The position numbers and the translations under genes were made by a program. This document shows positions 1 through 5,503 of a DNA stretch of 7,464 nt, piece by piece; position 1 is the first letter of the stretch; each line of letters starts with the position of its first letter. The stretch spans positions 1 to 7,464 of the forward strand of contig WAMJ01000020.1 in NCBI GenBank assembly GCA_015522385.1, in the 5' to 3' direction. Below the pieces are notes generated by a model that saw only the letters and a list, made by a program, of their open reading frames with translations, had not been told where the DNA came from and ran no database searches. Source of the DNA: Candidatus Heimdallarchaeota archaeon. GTDB lineage: Archaea; Asgardarchaeota; Heimdallarchaeia; Heimdallarchaeales; Kariarchaeaceae.

Positions 1-180
1 ATGGGGTTCTGTTGCAATGACTGTTTGGACAGATTCAAAGTTCACTACAAGCAGATTTTGGATATCGGCCAAAAAGAATAGTGGGTCTATAGTATGCCTC
101 AGAAGAGATAGGACTAATGTTGGCTTCTGATTTACTTAACAATTTTCTACCTGTATTCAACAAGATAGGGATGTATGTGG
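1..180. other. Left edge, no confident gene
   Basis: This is the region downstream of the minus-strand gene that ends at 181. I could not assign a gene with confidence. On the minus strand one frame is open from 135 to the window edge. It reads plausibly (LADIQNLLVVNFESV from a possible TTG start at 72, or a GTG at 45), so it may be the N-terminus of a further leftward gene, but it has no ATG and no clear promoter at the spacing seen for the other genes. On the plus strand a 26-codon ATG frame (1-81) is probably chance. A minus-strand run of five T (75-71) could act as a weak oligo-T terminator for the upstream gene. Sequence left of the window would decide this. Confidence 0.3.
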
Positions 181-2562
181 CTAAAATGGGCTTTGTTTCC
201 TCTTTCGGATGAAGTAGTAGATTATACCGCCCACTGCACCAAGAGTGACGATAGATCCGACACCAATTAAAAGTGGTGTTGTGAGGTCATCGCTCTGGTT
301 ACTTGGTGAATCCTCTACTTCAATGGCACTGTTCACGCTGTCTGAAGGACTTTTTACTTCAATAGAACCGATCTGCAACTCACTGAAGGTATATGGGTCG
401 GACTCAACCATTGAGACTGTTACAGATCCATTGACGTTATCAGAGAGGATGTACCAAATACTAAGTAGCATGCTGGTAGGCTCTGAAGAAGCAATTGTGA
501 AAGTCTGTACGTAATGTGTAATGTTGTCGACCACAACTGTTCTCACCGTTTCGATGCTCCAGCCTATGTCCATATCTGTCCACATCTTGGCGTCATAACT
601 GACGTTCACTGAGTCAATGGTAAAGGTATATAACCCGTAGTCAAGGTTCATTGTGAGCACAGTCATGGCGAAATCTTTCGATGAGTTCAAATCCTGTGAG
701 TAGTCCCCTGTAAAACCGATAATCCTGAAATCATAATCTGGGTTCTTTGCACTCTTGTCCGCGAAATAATCGAACCTCTCGAATTCGAAAGTCGACTTCT
801 TGTACGGGTCGTCGGTATACAGAGGGGTGGGAACGTCCATGGTCGAGTTCCAGATTGTGTTGCCGACGATCATGAATCTGATGTAGATAAACTCCACGTT
901 AAAGGATCCGAAGTCACTCGAGTACGTCGGGCTGGTTTTGTTGTTCGTCACGTAGTTCAGATCTGTGCTATTGGCGTACTGCTCGACTCCTATTAGTCCC
1001 TGTACGCGTGCTTGTCCGTCTGTGCTGTACACGGTGTATTTGATGTCGACGCTCATGTTCTGGTGATCGAGGTAGGTGATGTTCAGGACGTCCCCTAAGC
1101 TCTTATCTCTTGGCATTCTGAAGACAACAGGTTCCATGAAGCCCATTGTCTTCGTGGTTGATGCACCTTGTTCTAGATCTTCGATTGGTACCATTGTCAC
1201 TCTAGCTGCACTTAAGCTGTTCAGAAAATAGTCCGTGACATAGACGATATACGTGCCTGCTTCTAGAACCAGAATGTTGGAACTACCCAAATTCAGGAAA
1301 TCTGTGGACGTTGTTATAGACTGGAATTCCTTGGTCTCTACATTCTGGAATCTGAGCAATCCCCCGTTGTAGGTCATGTTGAAACCAACTGCCGCGGGTG
1401 TGTCGAGGGTGATCGAGTAGTAATTCTGTAATTGATCCTGGCTCAGGGCGAAGTCAACTCCAGTTGGAAGATCTTCAAGGGGTATGTTCTCCACCCAGAA
1501 TGAGTACTCGATGTCGAATCCCTCTGGAATCCCCAGCCTCTCTTTCTCACCAACCACATACGGGTTGGTCTCGTCAGGTGGTGTTGCGATGACTGCAACG
1601 TAGAGATCATTATCTTCGACTTGGTAACTTACATATGGCAGCCTCGATCCGAACATTCCTGTGAAACTGTTGAAGAACCTCAACTCTATCTCACCTAGAA
1701 GGTCTCCTGGATTATTGTAGTCTCCTACTGGCATGTTCGTATATACCGTTCTTACTAAGCGGGAGATCTCGACAGAGCTGACGTTATTCCTCAACCTGAA
1801 CAGTTTAAGTGTGGGTGATGTTCCCGTGATCTTCTCTGTGTAACCTCTACCGATGTCCTGTACTTTCAGACCACTCAGTATCTCCATCGTCTCAATTACC
1901 ACGTCTCCGGTTGGTGCCTCTACCATGATGGTGTAGGTTCCATTGATCTGTGGGTACAATACCACAAAGTCTGAGATACGGGCTTCTGGGTACCTGATTG
2001 TAGACCACAGTGAGCCCTCTGGATCGGTGATGGTAAATCTCATGGTTGTGCTAGACGTGGACATGACCAGCCTGTAGGCGATGGTATAGATAGTGTTAGC
2101 GGACATGTTGATCCTGAAAAGGTACTGCTCATCTTCCAGTAGTGCGACATTCTGGAGGGTATTCCCATTTTTTACATTCTCAGAAAGGTCATAGTACTCT
2201 GTCTTGTAGTCAATAACCAGTTCAGAGTTTGTCCTATTGGCGAATTTAGTAATTCCATCCCGAGCATTTAGCTTGTATTCAGATCTCGGCGGAATGTCTA
2301 TTGCCATAAGGGAGTTGGATCTTCCTTCATAGATGCTCACATCGTAGGGTGTCTCAGTAGACTTGAAGGTCGTGAGGGGTGCAAATTCGTTCGGTATGTC
2401 CACGAACACATCGTTGTTTCCCTGTGCTTGCAGTTCGCCTGCGATATACTTCTTCTGAGGAACGTCCAGTTCCTCTCCTTGAGCCACCACCAATGTGGTC
2501 CCAAAGATACCTGTGACCATGGTGGTAGCCAGTGCTAAAAAAACTAACTTCCGAGCTTTCAT
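181..2562 (-). CDS. Secreted, membrane-anchored surface glycoprotein, paralog 1
   Basis: This is a 793-residue predicted type I membrane protein that I cannot assign to a named family. Residues 1-27 form a signal peptide (basic MKARK, hydrophobic core, likely cleavage after VVA). The ectodomain looks all-beta. Residues about 140-232 resemble a pre-peptidase C-terminal (PPC)-like sandwich (TDPEG near 179-183, then NGTYTI), and similar units seem to recur further on. About 15 N-x-S/T sequons (for example N109, N152, N207, N260) and no cysteine are present. A Ser/Asp-rich stalk precedes a Gly-rich transmembrane helix at about 764-785 and the basic tail RKRKQSPF. No catalytic motif was seen, so a structural, adhesive or ligand-binding role at the cell surface is inferred. 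The gene is a tandem paralog of the one at 2765-5167, alike along its whole length, with 39 of 47 residues identical at 328-374. ATG at 2562 is chosen because the signal peptide starts there and a TATA-like box ends 20 nt upstream; no Shine-Dalgarno is seen. The stop is TAG. Confidence 0.88.
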   Translation of the reverse strand: MKARKLVFLALATTMVTGIFGTTLVVAQGEELDVPQKKYIAGELQAQGNNDVFVDIPNEFAPLTTFKSTETPYDVSIYEGRSNSLMAIDIPPRSEYKLNARDGITKFANRTNSELVIDYKTEYYDLSENVKNGNTLQNVALLEDEQYLFRINMSANTIYTIAYRLVMSTSSTTMRFTITDPEGSLWSTIRYPEARISDFVVLYPQINGTYTIMVEAPTGDVVIETMEILSGLKVQDIGRGYTEKITGTSPTLKLFRLRNNVSSVEISRLVRTVYTNMPVGDYNNPGDLLGEIELRFFNSFTGMFGSRLPYVSYQVEDNDLYVAVIATPPDETNPYVVGEKERLGIPEGFDIEYSFWVENIPLEDLPTGVDFALSQDQLQNYYSITLDTPAAVGFNMTYNGGLLRFQNVETKEFQSITTSTDFLNLGSSNILVLEAGTYIVYVTDYFLNSLSAARVTMVPIEDLEQGASTTKTMGFMEPVVFRMPRDKSLGDVLNITYLDHQNMSVDIKYTVYSTDGQARVQGLIGVEQYANSTDLNYVTNNKTSPTYSSDFGSFNVEFIYIRFMIVGNTIWNSTMDVPTPLYTDDPYKKSTFEFERFDYFADKSAKNPDYDFRIIGFTGDYSQDLNSSKDFAMTVLTMNLDYGLYTFTIDSVNVSYDAKMWTDMDIGWSIETVRTVVVDNITHYVQTFTIASSEPTSMLLSIWYILSDNVNGSVTVSMVESDPYTFSELQIGSIEVKSPSDSVNSAIEVEDSPSNQSDDLTTPLLIGVGSIVTLGAVGGIIYYFIRKRKQSPF

Positions 2563-2582
2563 GAGCTGATTCAGACTACTGC

Positions 2583-2590
2583 AATAAATA
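2583..2590 (-). promoter_or_regulatory. TATA box of paralog 1 gene
   Basis: TATTTATT on the minus strand ends exactly 20 nt before the ATG at 2562 and is preceded by purine-rich CAAAG, a plausible BRE. With the usual archaeal TATA-to-start spacing, transcription would begin at or next to the ATG, giving a leaderless mRNA. The same 20-nt gap is found at the paralogous gene, and the nine bases before both start codons are identical (AATCAGCTC). Confidence 0.6.
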
Positions 2591-2632
2591 CTTTGAGAAT
2601 CTTGTTTTCGCTAATTTACATGGACTGGGTCT

Positions 2633-2662
2633 GTAGTCCCAAAATTCGAATTTATGTTCAAC
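2633..2662 (-). promoter_or_regulatory. Distal conserved upstream block, paralog 1 gene
   Basis: This 30-bp block, 71-100 nt upstream of the ATG, matches the block at 5238-5267 at 21 of 30 positions without gaps and at exactly the same distance from the start codon. On the plus strand the shared cores are GTAG, AAAATT and GTTCAAC. It lies upstream of the TATA box, where archaeal activators usually bind. It contains the palindrome AAATTCGAATTT (2642-2653) and most of ATGTTCAACAT (2654-2664). It may be a regulator site or simply a remnant of the gene duplication. Confidence 0.4.
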
Positions 2663-2764
2663 ATTTTTCTTTATTTTACATTAAATCGCTTAATCGGTTA
2701 TGGGTGCTAAATATAGAATAGTGTCTTCATTATAGTATCTAGCTTGATCCATTCAATCTCTGGA

Positions 2765-5167
2765 TCAGAATGGGGACTTCTGCTTCCTCTTCTTCAGGTA
2801 GTAGAATATCCCACCTCCCACACCTCCGAGGAGGATGATCGATCCTCCTCCAATAAGGAGAGGGACAGTGAGGTCATTGTTTGAAGTATCCTCGGGTGTG
2901 GTATCCGTAGTTGTCACGATGTCTATGTCCGTGTTAACACTCTCCTCGAACACCTTGGCCTCGAGAGATCCGATCTGTAGATCTGGTAATGTGTGCGGAA
3001 CTGATGAGCTCATTGTAACCGACAGGGTTCCGTTTGTGTTCCCTGAGAAACTCGTGATTATGGGTAGAGCGAAGAGGGTTGGCTCAGTGGAAGCAATGGT
3101 GAACCTATGTATGTAGTGAATTATACCTGAGATATTAGCTGTGACCTCGCTTTCAGTATCCCATATCTCCTCCATATCCGTACGGAGCGATATGGATGAG
3201 CTCAGATTCTGGGTGTCGACCGTGAAGGTGTAGACACCATAGTCAAGGGTGAAGTACAGCACGGTCATGAGAACGGACTTCGACGAATTGAGATCTCTGG
3301 TGTACTCTCCAGTGAGTTGCTCAACTCTGTAGTCATAGTCTGGATCCTCAACTTTCTGGTCTAGGAAATAGTCGTACCTCTGGATCTGTACCCTTGACTT
3401 GATGTCAAAGTTATCGGTCTCCAGTACGGTGGGGACGTCCTGTGTAGAATTCCAGAGGGTATTGGATTCGACCACGAAGCCCACGTAGGAGTAATCTAAC
3501 CCGAATCCGGAGTACATATTCGTTGTCCCGTACGCGCTGTTATTGTTCACCATGTAGTTTAGGTTCGTGCTATTGGCGTACTGGTCGAAGGTGTAGCCTC
3601 CATTTCCACTGTTAATTCCGTAGAAGTTGTACCTGACTACTCTAAAAGATATGCTCATGTTCAGATGATCGACGTAGGTCATGTTGAAGAAGTCCCTCGT
3701 CGGTACCGACGAGGGGAGCTTGAAGAACACGGGCATCATTAGATCGAAGCTCTGCGTTACGGTTGAGTCCATGTTTAGATCTGCTATGGGTGATGCGTAA
3801 ATCCTCGCTTCACTGTCACCACCATATGTACTGGAGGAGATATATACGACGTATGTCCCCGGCTCAAGAACGAAGAGGTAGTCTGACGTAATGCTGTTGA
3901 GGATGTCGTTAACACTTGAGGTCGCGGATCTAGGGAGTCCTGTCTCCACATCCGTGAAGGTTGCGGAACCGCTATAGGTCATGTTGATTCCTATAGCTGT
4001 TGGCGTGCCTGTAGTATAGAGGAAATATCGCTCATCATTAATGGAACTGAGTGAGAAGTCCACACCGACTGGAAGATCCTGAAGAGGTGTGTTCTCCACC
4101 CAGAATGAGTACTCAATGTTGAAACCCTCGGGGATTCCTAACCTTTGCTTCTCTCCCACGACGTAGGGGTCATTCTCATCTGGTGGAAACCCAATTACTG
4201 ATACCAACAGTTCATCGCTTCCCATCTGTAAGGTTTCGGATCCAACGGTTGATCCGAAGATCCCTTCATACCTGTTGAAGTACCTGATCTCGATATCACC
4301 AAGGAGGTCGCCAGGTCTATCGTAGTTATCTATGGGGTTGTTGATGTACGTGGTCTCGTACAGCTGTGTGCGTGTGACAGAGCTGACGTTGTTCCGAACT
4401 TTGAAGAGCTTCAGAGTTGTGCTTGTACCTGTAAAGACCTCAGTGTATCCCTTTCCGATATCAGATATAGTCAGGCCAGTGAGGATCTCCATCGTATCAA
4501 GGATCACATTTTCAGTGGTTGGGGTTATTCTCATGGTATAGGTGCCGTTGAGCATCGGGTACATGACGAGGAAATCTGAAACTCGGGGACGTGAACTTCT
4601 TATCTGTGCATAAGATTCTCCCTCTGGATCGGTTATGGTGAACTCCATCTGGACATTTGTAGACGATGTGATTAACTTGTAGGCTAGAGCGTAGGGATTT
4701 CCTGCCTTCATCTCTATCCGAAACATGTAGTCCTGATTATTGACAAGGGGGATGTTCTCGATTGTTGTATTCTCGGACAGACTATTTGACAGGTCATAAT
4801 ACTCGGATCTGTATGCTATCTCCATATCATCGCTGGTTTTGTTCTCGTAACCCAGTATCCCACCAGCATTAAAGTAGCTGAATATGTCATTGGCGGGGTA
4901 GTAAGAACTGATCTGGTAATCACTTTTTCCATCGAAGTACCTTGTGCTGAATGGACCGTTTGTCGACCAGAAATCCGTCATGGGTGCGAATTCACTCGGT
5001 AAATTAACGAAGATGTCATTTGTGAACTGGGGTGATAACGTACCTGTGATCACCATCTTCTCTGGGACATTTAACTCCCTGCCTTGGGTAACTATCTGAG
5101 GAGTACCCAATGTGCTCATGACCAGAATGTACATGAGCATTGGTAAAATTGCTTTACGGGATTGCAT
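2765..5167 (-). CDS. Secreted, membrane-anchored surface glycoprotein, paralog 2
   Basis: This is an 800-residue paralog of the protein encoded at 181-2562, also not assignable to a named family. It has a signal peptide (MQSRK start, hydrophobic core to about residue 27), a cysteine-free beta-rich ectodomain with about 14 N-x-S/T sequons, a Thr/Asp-rich stalk (TTTDTTPEDTSNND), a Gly-rich transmembrane helix at about 770-791 and the tail KKRKQKSPF. Motifs shared with paralog 1, in order, include TDPEG, GKGYTE/GRGYTE, RNNVSSV, PGDLLG, the 328-374 block with GEK.RLGIPEGF and YSFWVEN, YANST.LNY, WNST.DVPT, DLNSSK, LDYG.YTFT and LQIGS. Numbering matches paralog 1 up to at least residue 352, so the N-terminal half has no net indel. 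The role is inferred to be a structural or adhesive cell-surface component. ATG at 5167 sits 20 nt after a strong TATA box; there is no Shine-Dalgarno. The stop is TGA. Confidence 0.88.
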   Translation of the reverse strand: MQSRKAILPMLMYILVMSTLGTPQIVTQGRELNVPEKMVITGTLSPQFTNDIFVNLPSEFAPMTDFWSTNGPFSTRYFDGKSDYQISSYYPANDIFSYFNAGGILGYENKTSDDMEIAYRSEYYDLSNSLSENTTIENIPLVNNQDYMFRIEMKAGNPYALAYKLITSSTNVQMEFTITDPEGESYAQIRSSRPRVSDFLVMYPMLNGTYTMRITPTTENVILDTMEILTGLTISDIGKGYTEVFTGTSTTLKLFKVRNNVSSVTRTQLYETTYINNPIDNYDRPGDLLGDIEIRYFNRYEGIFGSTVGSETLQMGSDELLVSVIGFPPDENDPYVVGEKQRLGIPEGFNIEYSFWVENTPLQDLPVGVDFSLSSINDERYFLYTTGTPTAIGINMTYSGSATFTDVETGLPRSATSSVNDILNSITSDYLFVLEPGTYVVYISSSTYGGDSEARIYASPIADLNMDSTVTQSFDLMMPVFFKLPSSVPTRDFFNMTYVDHLNMSISFRVVRYNFYGINSGNGGYTFDQYANSTNLNYMVNNNSAYGTTNMYSGFGLDYSYVGFVVESNTLWNSTQDVPTVLETDNFDIKSRVQIQRYDYFLDQKVEDPDYDYRVEQLTGEYTRDLNSSKSVLMTVLYFTLDYGVYTFTVDTQNLSSSISLRTDMEEIWDTESEVTANISGIIHYIHRFTIASTEPTLFALPIITSFSGNTNGTLSVTMSSSVPHTLPDLQIGSLEAKVFEESVNTDIDIVTTTDTTPEDTSNNDLTVPLLIGGGSIILLGGVGGGIFYYLKKRKQKSPF

Positions 5168-5187
5168 GAGCTGATTAAGTTTGCTAG

Positions 5188-5195
5188 TTTATATA
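5188..5195 (-). promoter_or_regulatory. TATA box of paralog 2 gene
   Basis: TATATAAA on the minus strand, preceded by GAAGG as a possible BRE, ends 20 nt before the ATG at 5167. This is close to the archaeal TATA consensus and implies a leaderless or nearly leaderless transcript. The surrounding bases (ATTCT.AA.GTAT.TA) match those around the TATA box of the sister gene. Confidence 0.7.
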
Positions 5196-5237
5196 CCTTC
5201 AGAATTGGAGTTGTGGTTTTTTGGACATTGGTGACCT

Positions 5238-5267
5238 GTAGCCATAAAATTTGAGAATCAGTTCAAC
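5238..5267 (-). promoter_or_regulatory. Distal conserved upstream block, paralog 2 gene
   Basis: This is the counterpart of the block at 2633-2662, at the same distance (71-100 nt) from its start codon, with 21 of 30 bases identical. The GTTCAAC core (5261-5267) is exactly conserved. Just beyond it CAACAATTT occurs twice (5264-5272 and 5283-5291), 19 bp apart, close to two helical turns, which could suit a dimeric regulator. The regulatory role is inferred. Confidence 0.4.
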
Positions 5268-5469
5268 AATTTGTCAATTTTCCAACAATTTTTATTCATT
5301 CGTTTACTGAAAAAATAAATCACACATCCACTGTGGCTTTAAAATTACATGCATATGGCTTATATTGAACAAATCGGAAATCCCGTAATGAAAAATATAT
5401 AATTGTTTTAATATCGTCTGATGGGGATTTCTAAACCAAAATCCTGTCATATGGCGTAATTCAGTTATG

Positions 5470-5477
5470 TATTTATT
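5470..5477 (+). promoter_or_regulatory. TATA box of the divergent gene
   Basis: TATTTATT, the same octamer as at the 181-2562 gene, ends 26 nt before the ATG at 5504. The expected transcription start would fall only a few bases before the ATG. The box is bracketed by two exact TGGCGTA heptamers (5452-5458 and 5478-5484), a possible operator arrangement. Confidence 0.55.
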
Positions 5478-5503
5478 TGGCGTACATCTTACCCTGTTAA
5501 TTT

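Larger units (their letters stand above)
2563..2764. other. 202-bp spacer between the two paralogs
   Basis: This is AT-rich intergenic DNA between the stop of the upstream paralog and the start of the downstream one. It holds the TATA box (2583-2590), the distal conserved block (2633-2662), a small inverted repeat GGACT/AGTCC (2622-2626 and 2635-2639), and two abutting palindromes (2642-2653 and 2654-2664). A 6-bp inverted repeat TGATCC/GGATCA (2745-2750 and 2762-2767) overlaps the TGA stop of the upstream gene. No credible reading frame or oligo-T terminator was found. The separate promoter suggests that the two genes are not a simple bicistronic operon. Confidence 0.6.
5168..5503. other. 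336-bp divergent intergenic region
   Basis: This is a strongly AT-rich region between divergent genes, carrying a promoter for each. The left part belongs to the minus-strand paralog: TATA box (5188-5195), conserved distal block (5238-5267) and a direct repeat CAACAATTT (5264-5272 and 5283-5291, 19 bp apart). The right part belongs to the plus-strand gene: TATA box (5470-5477), TGGCGTA repeats (5452-5458 and 5478-5484), and CATATGGC copies at 5352-5359 and 5448-5455. Inverted repeats GAAATCCC/GGGATTTC (5377-5384 and 5424-5431) and GGATTT/AAATCC (5425-5430 and 5439-5444) lie in the middle. No convincing small gene or structured RNA was seen. Confidence 0.65.

Noticed and set aside
245..514. 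Plus-strand open frame opposite the paralog 1 gene
   Set aside because: It is an antisense shadow of the 3' end of that gene. A similar plus-strand shadow (2835-3116) occurs over the matching part of paralog 2, as expected from shared coding sequence.
2745..2767. Hairpin TGATCC/GGATCA overlapping the stop of paralog 2 as a terminator
   Set aside because: The stem is only 6 bp with an 11-nt loop, and no T-run follows on the minus strand, so it does not resemble an intrinsic or oligo-T archaeal terminator.
5391..5402. Second TATA-like stretch (AATATATAATT) in the divergent region
   Set aside because: It is about 100 nt from the plus-strand start, much farther than the 20-26 nt seen at the other promoters, and such strings are common in this AT-rich DNA.
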